NCBI GenBank assembly: GCA_900199555.1
Contig: FZQZ01000009.1
Location: 53,820 to 117,819 of the forward strand
Direction of reading: 5' to 3'
Length of the DNA stretch: 64,000 nucleotides
DNA from: Prevotellaceae bacterium MN60
GTDB taxonomy: Bacteria > Bacteroidota > Bacteroidia > Bacteroidales > Bacteroidaceae
The notes beneath the pieces are model-generated. The model was not told the origin of the DNA. It ran no database searches and saw nothing but the letters and a program-made list of their open reading frames with translations. Positions 23,771-32,890 of the stretch are shown here, in pieces (position 1 is the stretch's first letter; every line of letters begins with the position of its first letter). Position numbers and translations under genes: made by a program.

Positions 23771-25189
23771 TGCTCCATTGAGCATCAACAGTTCATAACC
23801 AAAATGATAGTCAAGCAATGCTCCACATCCCCAATCTATCAGGTAGCACAATAATGGCGACAGCACAGCTACATAGGGCACTATGCGGTCGTTGACCTTT
23901 CTTTTAGTCAGCAATCCATAGGCAAACAATCCCAATAGCGGACCGTATGTATATGATACTATCACATAAATGGCATCTATCAAACTGGTAGAATTGACGG
24001 CATTAAACAGCAGAATAAAGAGCACAAAGATGCCACACATAGCAAGATGTACTCGCTTGCGCAACCCCTCATCGCCCTCACGTTTGATAATATCCACACA
24101 ATAAATAGTGGTCAACGAGGTCAGCGCCGAATCAGCACTAGAGAAGGAGGCCGCAATAATACCAAGAATAAAAAGGTAGGTGGTGAAGGGCGATAGTTGA
24201 GTAGTGAGCGAAACGAACTGAGGTAACAGCTCGTCACCTGTAGCAGGCACTGCCCCACCCTGTTGTTGATACCACAAGGTAAGCAATACGCCCAACGACA
24301 AGAATAGCAGATTAACCGGTACGAAAGCCCAACCATACGTACACATATCCTTCTGCGCATCAGGCAACGACTTACACGTCAGATTCTTCTGCATCATATC
24401 CTGGTCTAGTCCCGTCATCACGACAACAATAAACACACCGCTCAGAAACTGTTTCCAGAAGTTTTGCTTAGACACCCAGTCGTCCCAAACAAATACTCTT
24501 GATAGTTCATGATTCCATACAGCAGTCATCGCCTCACCAGTGGTCAGATTCAAATCTCCTATTACCTTATATATAATAAGGAGAAGAGCAGAAAAGAGAC
24601 AAATGGTCTGCAAAGAGTCGGTCCACACCAGTGTTTTCATACCACCACGACGGGTATATAGCCATATCAATGCAACGAGACCTATTGTGGTTACTGCGAA
24701 AGGCACGCCCAAAGGTTCAAAGGCAAAGCGCTGAAGGATGATACAAACCACATAGAACTTGAGTGTGGCACCAGCCATCTTACTCAATAAAAAGAAAGAA
24801 GAGCCGGTGAGATGCGCCCGCTTACCCAGTCGCTGCCCCAGAAAAGCATAAATAGAAGTAAGATTCAGACGATAATAAAGAGGCAATAGCACGAAAGCTA
24901 CAACGACATAGCCTAACACAAATCCCAGACACGTCTGCAGGTAGGTCATCTGCGAAGTCATCACCATACCAGGAACAGATACGAAGGTGACACCAGAGAT
25001 AGAGGCGCCCACCATACCAAAGGCTACCAGATACCACGGTGAACGACGGTCTGCACGATAGAACGTCGCATTGGTGGCCTTTCGACCAGTCCAATGACTG
25101 ACCGCATAAAGCAAAGTAAAATAGGCTAAGACTATTAATATTATCGTCATAATGGCTGCAAAGGTATAAAATAATTCATAATTCATCAT
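23705..25189 (-). CDS. Sodium:solute symporter family transporter
   Basis: Inner-membrane transporter of 494 residues in the SSS family, with about 13 hydrophobic segments. Typical stretches: FYRADRRSPWYLVAFGMVGA, SGVTFVSVPGMV, the sodium-site region AASFSSADSALTSLTTIYCV and YGLLTKRKV. The C-terminus is read from a 66-base antisense overlap with the AraC-type gene. It diverges from trpB2, with 62 bases between starts. Family members carry sugars, amino acids, carboxylates or sialic acid; nothing here decides between them. Confidence 0.9.
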   Translation of the reverse strand: MMNYELFYTFAAIMTIILIVLAYFTLLYAVSHWTGRKATNATFYRADRRSPWYLVAFGMVGASISGVTFVSVPGMVMTSQMTYLQTCLGFVLGYVVVAFVLLPLYYRLNLTSIYAFLGQRLGKRAHLTGSSFFLLSKMAGATLKFYVVCIILQRFAFEPLGVPFAVTTIGLVALIWLYTRRGGMKTLVWTDSLQTICLFSALLLIIYKVIGDLNLTTGEAMTAVWNHELSRVFVWDDWVSKQNFWKQFLSGVFIVVVMTGLDQDMMQKNLTCKSLPDAQKDMCTYGWAFVPVNLLFLSLGVLLTLWYQQQGGAVPATGDELLPQFVSLTTQLSPFTTYLFILGIIAASFSSADSALTSLTTIYCVDIIKREGDEGLRKRVHLAMCGIFVLFILLFNAVNSTSLIDAIYVIVSYTYGPLLGLFAYGLLTKRKVNDRIVPYVAVLSPLLCYLIDWGCGALLDYHFGYELLMLNGALTFMGLQFIPNTKTSFLSFLR

Positions 25190-25210
25190 TCATATTTGAT
25201 AATTATTTTG

Positions 25211-25219
25211 TATTTTTGC
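25211..25219 (+). promoter_or_regulatory. -7 element of trpB2
   Basis: TATTTTTGC lies 33 bases before the chosen ATG. An upstream in-frame start at 25216 would fall inside this box, which supports ATG 25252. Confidence 0.6.
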
Positions 25220-25251
25220 AGTCGGTATTTCCTAACCAAAAACAAGTAACA

Positions 25252-26616
25252 ATGGCAAAACAGAAGAAATTCATCCTTCAGGAGAGTGAACTCCCTACAC
25301 AGTGGTATAACATTCAGGCAGACATGCCCAACAAACCAATGCCACCTATCCACCCAGTAACCAAACAGCCTCTGGGTGTAGATGACTTGGCTCATATCTT
25401 CCCACGCGAATGTTGCGTGCAAGAGTTGGATACAGAACATCGTTGGATAGATATCCCCGAAGAGGTACTTGAAAAGTATAAGTTCTATCGCAGCACTCCT
25501 CTTGTGCGTGCTTATGCATTAGAAGAGGCACTGGGTACTCCAGCTCACATCTATTTCAAAAACGAGTCTACCAACCCATTAGGTTCACATAAGATTAACT
25601 CAGCTATTCCTCAGTGCTACTATGCTAAGCAGGAAGGCACCACTAACGTAACCACAGAGACTGGTGCTGGCCAATGGGGTGCCGCCCTTAGCTATGCTGC
25701 AAAGATTTACGGACTCGACTGCGCCGTCTATCAGGTAAAGATTACCATGCAGCAGAAGCCTTATCGCTCAAGCATCATGCGCACCTTCGGTGCTGTCGTT
25801 GAGGGTTCACCCTCTATGTCAACCCGCGCTGGTAAGAACATCTTAACCAAGGATCCCATGCATACTGGCTCTTTGGGTACAGCAATCTCTGAGGCTGTAG
25901 AGCTGGCAACAACCACTCCTAATTGTAAATACACACTGGGCTCCGTATTAAACCACGTAGGTTTGCACCAAACAATTATCGGATTGGAAGCCGAGAAACA
26001 GATGGAGATGGCTGGCGAATATCCCGATATGGTGATTGCTTGCTTCGGTGGTGGTAGTAACTTCGGTGGTATCGCCTTCCCATTCATGCGTCACAACATT
26101 CTTGATGGTAAGAAAACTGAGTTTATTGCTGCCGAACCAGACAGTTGTCCTAAGCTGACTCGTGGTCAGTTCCGCTACGACTTTGGCGACGAGGCTGGCT
26201 ATACACCATTGCTGCCCATGTTCACACTGGGTCACAACTTCAAGCCATCCAACATTCACGCTGGTGGTCTGCGCTATCATGGTGCAGGAATGATTGTCTC
26301 ACAACTGATTAAAGACGGATTGATGCACGGTGTTGATATTCCACAGCTCGAAACCTTTGAGGCAGGTATGCTTTTCGCTCGTACCGAGGGTATCATCCCT
26401 GCTCCCGAGAGTTGTCACGCCATAGCTGCTACTATCCGCGAGGCCAAGAAGTGTAAAGAGACGGGCGAAGAAAAGGTTATCCTCTTCAACCTCTCTGGCC
26501 ATGGACTCATCGATATGCCTAGCTACGACTCATTCATCAAGGGTGACCTGCAAAACTACACCGTCACCGACGAGATGATTGCCGAAAACTTAGCAGAACT
26601 AGACAAGCAAGGCTAA
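25252..26616 (+). CDS. trpB: Tryptophan synthase beta-like enzyme, TrpB2 type
   Basis: PLP enzyme of 454 residues that condenses indole and serine to tryptophan. It belongs to the longer TrpB2 group, shown by the N-terminal extension (ESELPTQWYNIQADM, YRSTPLVRAYALEEALGTPA) before the core. The PLP Lys is in NPLGSHKINSA, the phosphate loop is CFGGGSNFGGIAF and the catalytic Glu region is TTETGAGQWGAALSYA. No trpA is adjacent, consistent with TrpB2 enzymes that act alone to salvage indole. It is a single-gene unit with its own terminator. Confidence 0.92.
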   Translation: MAKQKKFILQESELPTQWYNIQADMPNKPMPPIHPVTKQPLGVDDLAHIFPRECCVQELDTEHRWIDIPEEVLEKYKFYRSTPLVRAYALEEALGTPAHIYFKNESTNPLGSHKINSAIPQCYYAKQEGTTNVTTETGAGQWGAALSYAAKIYGLDCAVYQVKITMQQKPYRSSIMRTFGAVVEGSPSMSTRAGKNILTKDPMHTGSLGTAISEAVELATTTPNCKYTLGSVLNHVGLHQTIIGLEAEKQMEMAGEYPDMVIACFGGGSNFGGIAFPFMRHNILDGKKTEFIAAEPDSCPKLTRGQFRYDFGDEAGYTPLLPMFTLGHNFKPSNIHAGGLRYHGAGMIVSQLIKDGLMHGVDIPQLETFEAGMLFARTEGIIPAPESCHAIAATIREAKKCKETGEEKVILFNLSGHGLIDMPSYDSFIKGDLQNYTVTDEMIAENLAELDKQG

Positions 26617-26644
26617 AAAAGACAAGCAATATAGCATTATATCT

Positions 26645-26690
26645 ATCCGATGGTACCCTGTTATCAGCAAGGTATCATCGGATTTAATTT
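26645..26690 (+). terminator. trpB2 terminator
   Basis: ATCCGATGGTACC (26645-26657) pairs with GGTATCATCGGAT (26671-26683), one mismatch, followed by TTAATTTAAA. Confidence 0.8.
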
Positions 26691-26765
26691 AAACACATTT
26701 CTAATCTTATTAATACATCTTGACCATCATAAAACTGCCTCATAATTAAAAAATTTGCGTAAAAA

Positions 26766-26798
26766 TTTGCAAAAAACAAAAAAATCCTTTATCTTTGC
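26766..26798 (+). promoter_or_regulatory. Promoter of the OmpA-like gene
   Basis: TTTG at 26766-26769 and TATCTTTG at 26790-26797, 20 bp apart; leader of about 55 bases. Confidence 0.8.
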
Positions 26799-26856
26799 CC
26801 TCTATAGATAATGATAAATATAATTTATAATCTAAAACTATTAAAATTACAGTATT

Positions 26857-27912
26857 ATGAACACAAAACATTTAATCCTAACCGCAATCTCTGCATTATT
26901 TGCAGTAAGTTTTGCTATGGCACAAGAAGACAATCGTGATGTCTTGAAATCGTATTCATACATAGAAGCACAAGGTGGTGTGCAAACGCCTGCTTCTGAT
27001 TTCTTTAAACTTATCTCTCCAACTGCAGCATTATCCTATGGTTATATGACGCCCAAGGGGGGTGCACGCCTACACCTCAATGGATGGCAGTCAAAAATGA
27101 CTTCCGACTACAAATATAAATACATTGATATTAATGCCGACCTATTGCTGAATGTAACGAGTTTACTCTCTCGCAACGTTGCTCGTCCACTAAACCTATA
27201 CGTACTCGGTGGTATCGGTCATATTTCATCATTCGACCATGAAGCCAATATGGGTAGCCTGGTGGATAAGTTCTCGTATAACTTACGTACAGGTTTACGT
27301 TTAGAAAGTAATATTACCAAGCCTATCGGATTCTCATTTGAAATTAATGCCAACTATGCGCCCATGATACATGACAAGAGTTTTAACAACAGTAAAGGTT
27401 GGGGATTTCTTGCGATGTTAGGTGTCAGCTATCGTTTCAACAGACGCATCCAAAAGGCAGAACCTATCGTACCTGTAGTGCAGGAAGTTATAGAAGCTGT
27501 CGATGTCGTTCCTGCAGCACCTGTCATTGAAGAGAAGAAACCTGAGCCCAAAATTGTGGTAAAGAAAGATATTCTGCATGAAGAAATTTTCTATGGCATT
27601 TGTAAGAGTGATCCAACAGTAGGTGGACAAGAACAAATGAAGAAGATTGTCCAATTTATGGAGAAGCATAAGGATGCGAAAGTTATGATTGTGGGATATG
27701 CCGACAAAGAAACTGGTCATCCATCTATCAATATGGAATATGCCAACCAACGTGCACAAAAGTGTAAAGACGTATTGGTAAACACCTACGGATGTAACCC
27801 AGCAAATATTCTAACAAGTGCCAAAGGTGACACCGTTCAGCCATTTGGCGAAAGCGAAAAGAACCGCTGTGCCATCATCGATTCTGAGATTGAATTCACA
27901 GTTCAAGAGTAA
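26857..27912 (+). CDS. OmpA family outer-membrane protein
   Basis: A 351-residue protein with signal peptide (cut near FAMAQ), an N-terminal eight-strand-like barrel at about 30-205 (SYIEAQGGVQTPASDFFKL, LYVLGGIGHISSF, MLGVSYRFNRRI), a Pro/Glu/Val linker and a C-terminal OmpA-like domain at about 240-350. In the latter, MIVGYADKETGHPSINMEYA matches the peptidoglycan-binding segment, though the final NRRVE-type motif is altered to NRCAIIDSE. It probably ties the outer membrane to the cell wall. Single-gene unit with a bidirectional terminator shared with hsp20. Confidence 0.87.
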   Translation: MNTKHLILTAISALFAVSFAMAQEDNRDVLKSYSYIEAQGGVQTPASDFFKLISPTAALSYGYMTPKGGARLHLNGWQSKMTSDYKYKYIDINADLLLNVTSLLSRNVARPLNLYVLGGIGHISSFDHEANMGSLVDKFSYNLRTGLRLESNITKPIGFSFEINANYAPMIHDKSFNNSKGWGFLAMLGVSYRFNRRIQKAEPIVPVVQEVIEAVDVVPAAPVIEEKKPEPKIVVKKDILHEEIFYGICKSDPTVGGQEQMKKIVQFMEKHKDAKVMIVGYADKETGHPSINMEYANQRAQKCKDVLVNTYGCNPANILTSAKGDTVQPFGESEKNRCAIIDSEIEFTVQE

Positions 27913-27929
27913 TGAGTTAACAACATAAA

Positions 27930-27960
27930 AAAAGCCCTGCCGTTTGGCAGGGCTTTTCCT
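27930..27960. terminator. Bidirectional terminator between ompA-like and hsp20
   Basis: Perfect 12-bp stem AAAAGCCCTGCC / GGCAGGGCTTTT with T runs on both sides, placed between convergent genes. Confidence 0.92.
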
Positions 27961-27979
27961 TTTTAAATACGCATAACTC

Positions 27980-28405
27980 TTATGCGATATCAATCTTACG
28001 AGATAACTTTACTTTCTCTTCCACGACCTTAGGGAGTTCTACGGTCAGCATACCATTTTCAACCTTAGCCGAAATGGCATCTTTCTTCACATCGTCAGGC
28101 AGAATCAGTGTCTGTTCAAACTTTGAATAACTGAACTCACGACGCAGATAGCGTGTATTCTTGTCTTCCTCCTTATGTTCCTGTTTGCTTTCAAGCTTAA
28201 CTACGAGGTTACCCTCATCGTCAATATGCACATTGAAGTCCTCCTTTTTCATGCCAGGAGCAGCCAACTCTACGGTATATGCTTTATCTGACTCTTTCAC
28301 ATTGATAGCAGGAGCCGTCTGATTGACTTTCGGCATCAAATCACTGTAAAACAAATCGTTAAACACTGTAGGAATCCAACTGTTTGTTCTCATCATTGGC
28401 ATCAT
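27980..28405 (-). CDS. Hsp20 small heat-shock protein
   Basis: Alpha-crystallin chaperone of 141 residues that holds unfolding proteins. The alpha-crystallin domain spans about 35-135: KVNQTAPAINVKESDKAYTV, APGMKKEDFNVHIDDEGNL, and the family end motif VENGMLTVELPKV followed by VEEKVKLSRKIDI. A strong Shine-Dalgarno sequence, TAGGAGGTAA, precedes the ATG by about 7 bases, rare among the genes here, which suggests high-level translation under stress. No IxI tail is evident beyond RKIDIA. It lies downstream of mfd with a 147-bp gap. Confidence 0.95.
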   Translation of the reverse strand: MMPMMRTNSWIPTVFNDLFYSDLMPKVNQTAPAINVKESDKAYTVELAAPGMKKEDFNVHIDDEGNLVVKLESKQEHKEEDKNTRYLRREFSYSKFEQTLILPDDVKKDAISAKVENGMLTVELPKVVEEKVKLSRKIDIA

Positions 28406-28552
28406 AATATTTACCTCCTAATTATATTTTAGTTATACATGTTGTTTGTTTCTTTGATTGCCTTTCGGCTTTCATTAACAACATATGCAACATAGATGCC
28501 AAGCAAATATTTACGTCATATTGTCAGCAAAAGCAGACAAAATGACATAAAA

Positions 28553-31500
28553 CTAAATCTGACTCAACAATGCAACAGCAGACTCCACAGTAGGAACATC
28601 AGTAATTACCATAGAACGCTTACCATTTTGTTCGCGGAACTGACAACGACGAGGATTACGTGCTACATAAGATAAGATATGGTCAAAAGTCTCACTCTGA
28701 TAGAAAGGACTATCATTCTGTGATACAAAGAAGAGCGTCATGCGTCCTTGTTTCAGCATCATCTTCTCACAACCAAGATTCTTACCGATACGTCGCAAAG
28801 GAACCACACGCATCAACTCTTCACCGACCTGCGGCACCTTTCCAAAGCGGTCAATCAGGCGTGTACGATAGGCAGCCAATTGTTCATCGGTTTGAAGACT
28901 ATCAAGTTCACGATAGAGTAGCATACGCTCAGAGTCTGACGGCACATACTGATCGGGGAAGTAGAGTTCCATATCACTCTCCAACGTACAATCAGAGACA
29001 TAATCTCCATCCCATCCACCGCCAGCAGAAGGTGTAACATTACGCTCCTGTTTTTCGTCAACTTGTTCGAACTGCTGAGGATTCTCATTTCTCAACTCTA
29101 CAACGGCCTGCTGCAAGATTTTCACATACGTCTCGTATCCCAAATCAGCAATAAAGCCACTTTGTTCTGCACCCAACAGATTGCCTGCGCCACGAATATC
29201 AAGGTCTTGCATCGCAATATGAATACCTGAACCAAGGTCACTGAAATTCTCTAGTGCTTCCAAACGGCGACGACTCTCCACAGGCAGGTCAGCCAATGGC
29301 GGGGCCAACAGATAGCAGAAAGCCTTGCGATTACCTCGTCCCACGCGACCACGCATCTGATGCAAATCGGAAAGGCCAAAGCGATGGGCGCCATTGATAA
29401 TAATCGTATTGGCATTAGGGATATCTATACCATTCTCAACAATAGTGGTGGAGAGCAATACGTCATAATCATAGTTGGCAAAATCATAGATAATCTTCTC
29501 CAACTCCTCAGGTTTCATTTGTCCATGGCCAACAGCCACACGCGCGTCAGGAACATACTTCTCTATCATCTCCTTCAGACGCGTCAAGTCATTGATGCGT
29601 GGATTGACGAGATACACCTGTCCATTGCGCGACATCTCGAAATTGATAGCATCGGCCATAATTTCTGCGCCAAAGGTATGAATCTCCGTCTGAATTGGAT
29701 AGCGATTGGGCGGTGGTGTCTGAATGATACTCAGATCGCGAGCACCTAGCAGCGAGAATTGTAGAGTTCTCGGAATAGGTGTTGCCGTCATCGTCAGCGT
29801 ATCAACATTGGTCTTCATCTGGCGCAACTTCTCTTTAGTAGACACGCCAAACTTCTGTTCCTCATCAATGATAAGCAGACCTAAATCATGAAACTTTACC
29901 GTCTTGCCAACAAGCTTATGCGTACCTATTAATATATCCACCTTACCCTCTGCCAAATCCTTAAGTATGGCTGTGGTTTGTTTGGTGGAACGGGCACGAG
30001 ACAGATACTCTACACGAACAGGAAAGTCTTTCAGTCGTGAAGAGAAGGTTTGATAATGCTGATATGCCAATACAGTAGTAGGCACCAAAACTGCCACCTG
30101 CTTAGAGTCGCATGCTGCTTTGAAGGCGGCACGTACTGCCACCTCAGTCTTACCAAAGCCCACATCACCACAAACCAATCGGTCCATGGGCTGCGCCTTC
30201 TCCATATCAGCCTTCACATCATTGGTGGCTTTCAACTGGTCAGGTGTATCTTCATAAAGGAACGATGCTTCCAATTCGTGCTGCATAAAGGTATCTGCCG
30301 AGAATGCAAAACCGCGCTCACGCCGGCGAGCTGCGTAAAGTTTAATCAAATCACGAGCAATATCCTTCAGTTTGGCTTTGGTGCGCTCCTTCAGGCGTTC
30401 CCATTGTCCTGTACCAAGATGCGACAATCGAGGAGCCTCTCCTCCATCCTGAGACTTATACTTCGATACCTTATATAAAGAATGTATAGAGACATAGATA
30501 GCTCCGCCACCCTCATAGATGATTTTTATCATTTCCTGATAGCCATCATCTTGCGGCATACGTACTAATCCACCAAACTTACCAATACCGTGATCAACAT
30601 GTACTACATAGTCTCCCACCTCGAACTGCTGTATCTCCTTCAGTGTCAGAGCCACCTTACCAGAGCGTGCCTTATCGGAATGCAGACTGTATTTATGGAA
30701 GCGGTCAAATATCTGATGGTCGGTAAATACGCAGAGGTGCAAATCATTATCGGCAAAACCCTCGTGGAGTGTCTTCTCAACAGGTTCGAAAAGTACAGTT
30801 CCCTTTTCGGCAAAAATGTCACGCAGACGTTCCAACTGTTTCTGACTATCGGCAAGTATGCAGAGCTGGTAACCATCGGCCAGATACATTTCCAGAGACT
30901 GTTGCAACAACTCAAAGTTCTTATGAAACTGTGGCTGTGGAGAGATATGAAAAGTGATAGTTACATCTGGCAAGCCCGATGGGCGATGGCCCATCTCTAT
31001 GCGACGGAAGTCAATAGCATCGCGACTGAACATCTGGCCACTAATCAGTTGTGACTCTTTACGCATCTCCTGCATAATGGCATGTTGCTCCACTTCGGTA
31101 GCACCTTCCAAGCGCTCTGTCATTGCCTGTTCAGAGAAGCCTTCCTGATAAATACGGTCAATAGAATCACGTACAAACAGGAAATCCTTAACTGCCAAAA
31201 TCGACTCACTGGGCAAGAAAGAAAGGAAAGACACTTTCTCCTCTTCAGTCATCAACTCTGGTACAATCGTCACCTGCTCACAATGCTCTTTAGATAATTG
31301 CGTGTCGACCTCAAAAGTACGAATAGAATCGATGTCATCACCAAACAAGTCAATACGATAAGGCAACTCACTACTATAGCTATATACATCCAAGATACTT
31401 CCACGCAAGGCGAACTGTCCTGGTTCGTAAACATAGTCAACCTCAGAGAAGCCTAAATCTCGTAATGCTTGCGTTGTCTCATCGGTATTAATAATATCGT

Positions 31501-31990
31501 TACATTTCAGCACCAAGGTACGATCATCGAGCACTCGTTTCGAAATAACAAGTTCTGCGATAGCCTCTGGATAAGTGACTATATATAGAGGACCAACGAG
31601 TGAGGAGCGAGATGTGGACAATCTGGCCAGCACCTCTGTACGAAGAATCTCACTAGCAGCATCACGTTGTGCATATTTGATGGCACGACGATAACTCGAT
31701 GGGAAGAACAACACGTCAACATCGCCCAACAGCTGCACCAAGTCATGATAGAAATAACCTGCCTCGTCAGCATCCTGAAGGATAAACAATATTGGAGCAG
31801 CACATTTCTTCTGTAACGCACCAAACAACATGGGGGCGGAAGAACACGTAAGTCCCTCGAGAAAAATCGTTTTTACCGAGTTTTGCAGACTTTCAGTCTG
31901 AGTGTGGCGTTGCGACTTCTCGAGTGTATCAGCCAATGCACCAACCTGTGGCAACATGGCATATCTTTTCAGTAAATCTTGAATCTTCAT
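28553..31990 (-). CDS. mfd: Transcription-repair coupling factor
   Basis: Superfamily 2 DNA translocase of 1145 residues that removes stalled RNA polymerase and recruits UvrA. Order: UvrB-like N-terminal part (DADEAGYFYHDLVQLL, FFPSSYRRAIKYAQRD), the polymerase-interacting domain (FEVGDYVVHVDHGIGKFGGL), helicase motifs (CGDVGFGKTEVAVRAAFKA, LIIDEEQKFGV, TMTATPIPRT), the TRG motif region (FSDLGSGIHIAMQDLDIRGA) and the C-terminal UvrA-binding module. Length is normal. It has its own promoter just upstream and stands alone. Confidence 0.97.
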   Translation of the reverse strand: MKIQDLLKRYAMLPQVGALADTLEKSQRHTQTESLQNSVKTIFLEGLTCSSAPMLFGALQKKCAAPILFILQDADEAGYFYHDLVQLLGDVDVLFFPSSYRRAIKYAQRDAASEILRTEVLARLSTSRSSLVGPLYIVTYPEAIAELVISKRVLDDRTLVLKCNDIINTDETTQALRDLGFSEVDYVYEPGQFALRGSILDVYSYSSELPYRIDLFGDDIDSIRTFEVDTQLSKEHCEQVTIVPELMTEEEKVSFLSFLPSESILAVKDFLFVRDSIDRIYQEGFSEQAMTERLEGATEVEQHAIMQEMRKESQLISGQMFSRDAIDFRRIEMGHRPSGLPDVTITFHISPQPQFHKNFELLQQSLEMYLADGYQLCILADSQKQLERLRDIFAEKGTVLFEPVEKTLHEGFADNDLHLCVFTDHQIFDRFHKYSLHSDKARSGKVALTLKEIQQFEVGDYVVHVDHGIGKFGGLVRMPQDDGYQEMIKIIYEGGGAIYVSIHSLYKVSKYKSQDGGEAPRLSHLGTGQWERLKERTKAKLKDIARDLIKLYAARRRERGFAFSADTFMQHELEASFLYEDTPDQLKATNDVKADMEKAQPMDRLVCGDVGFGKTEVAVRAAFKAACDSKQVAVLVPTTVLAYQHYQTFSSRLKDFPVRVEYLSRARSTKQTTAILKDLAEGKVDILIGTHKLVGKTVKFHDLGLLIIDEEQKFGVSTKEKLRQMKTNVDTLTMTATPIPRTLQFSLLGARDLSIIQTPPPNRYPIQTEIHTFGAEIMADAINFEMSRNGQVYLVNPRINDLTRLKEMIEKYVPDARVAVGHGQMKPEELEKIIYDFANYDYDVLLSTTIVENGIDIPNANTIIINGAHRFGLSDLHQMRGRVGRGNRKAFCYLLAPPLADLPVESRRRLEALENFSDLGSGIHIAMQDLDIRGAGNLLGAEQSGFIADLGYETYVKILQQAVVELRNENPQQFEQVDEKQERNVTPSAGGGWDGDYVSDCTLESDMELYFPDQYVPSDSERMLLYRELDSLQTDEQLAAYRTRLIDRFGKVPQVGEELMRVVPLRRIGKNLGCEKMMLKQGRMTLFFVSQNDSPFYQSETFDHILSYVARNPRRCQFREQNGKRSMVITDVPTVESAVALLSQI

Positions 31991-32003
31991 ACGATATTCG
32001 CGT

Positions 32004-32012
32004 GCAAAGATA
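32004..32012 (-). promoter_or_regulatory. -7 element of mfd
   Basis: TATCTTTGC on the minus strand, 14 bases upstream of the mfd start. A run of TTGATAAT-type repeats lies upstream, shared with the divergent dpm1-like promoter. Confidence 0.65.
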
Positions 32013-32096
32013 CAAAATAATTGATAATAATTGATAATTGCTCTTTCTTTTTGGGAAAAAAGTGTGGCGTTGCATTGATAATTGATAAATATTATC

Positions 32097-32105
32097 TACC
32101 TTTGC
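32097..32105 (+). promoter_or_regulatory. -7 element of the Dpm1-like gene
   Basis: TACCTTTGC, 30 bases before the ATG; a TTG at 32075-32077 is 19 bp upstream. Confidence 0.65.
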
Positions 32106-32134
32106 AGTAGAAAAATAAAAAAAGAGAGACTACT

Positions 32135-32887
32135 ATGCATCCAAGCGACAGTATTGTCATCATTCCTACTTATAACGAGAAGGAGAATATTGAGAAGATT
32201 ATCCGAGCTGTGTTCGGATTGGAAAAGTGTTTTCACATTCTTATCATCGACGATGGCTCGCCCGATGGCACTGCAGCTATTGTCAAAGGTATGATGACAC
32301 AGGAAGAGTTTGCTGATCGTCTATTCATCATTGAGCGCAGCGGTAAACTGGGATTGGGCACAGCCTACATCACTGGTTTCAAATGGGCTTTGGAACACGA
32401 CTATCAGTATGTCTTCGAGATGGATGCTGACTTCAGTCACGATCCCAACGACTTGCCTCGCCTATACAGCGCTTGTGCTGACGATGGTTACGATGTAGCA
32501 ATCGGTAGTCGTTACGTTAGTGGCGTAAATGTAGTCAATTGGCCTATCGGTCGCGTACTGATGAGCTACTTTGCATCTAAGTACGTTCGCATTGTCACTG
32601 GCTTCCAAGTTCACGATACCACTGCTGGTTTCAAATGCTATCGTCGCAAAGTCTTGGAAACTATCGAACTCGACAAGATTCGTTTTAAGGGTTATGCCTT
32701 CCAGATTGAGATGAAGTTCACCGCCTACAAGATTGGCTTTAAGATTAAAGAGGTACCCGTCATCTTTGTCAATCGTCGCGAAGGTACCAGCAAAATGTCA
32801 GGTGGCATCTTCGGCGAAGCATTCTTTGGCGTAATGCGCCTGCGCTGGGATGGTTGGACGCGCAAATATCCAAAGATAGCAGACTAA
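32135..32887 (+). CDS. Polyprenol-phosphate mannosyltransferase-like GT2 (Dpm1 family)
   Basis: GT-A glycosyltransferase of 250 residues that moves a hexose from a nucleotide donor to a polyprenyl phosphate at the inner membrane. IVIIPTYNEKENIEKIIRAV, IIDDGSPDGTAAIV, the metal motif EMDADFSHDPNDLPR and RYVSGVNVVNWPIGR are classic for the Dpm1 group; GYAFQIEMKF and FVNRREGTSKMS follow. It lacks the C-terminal membrane domain of some relatives. In Bacteroidetes such enzymes feed O-glycosylation or lipid modification. It converges on plsC with only three bases between stops. Confidence 0.92.
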   Translation: MHPSDSIVIIPTYNEKENIEKIIRAVFGLEKCFHILIIDDGSPDGTAAIVKGMMTQEEFADRLFIIERSGKLGLGTAYITGFKWALEHDYQYVFEMDADFSHDPNDLPRLYSACADDGYDVAIGSRYVSGVNVVNWPIGRVLMSYFASKYVRIVTGFQVHDTTAGFKCYRRKVLETIELDKIRFKGYAFQIEMKFTAYKIGFKIKEVPVIFVNRREGTSKMSGGIFGEAFFGVMRLRWDGWTRKYPKIAD

Positions 32888-32890
32888 TCT

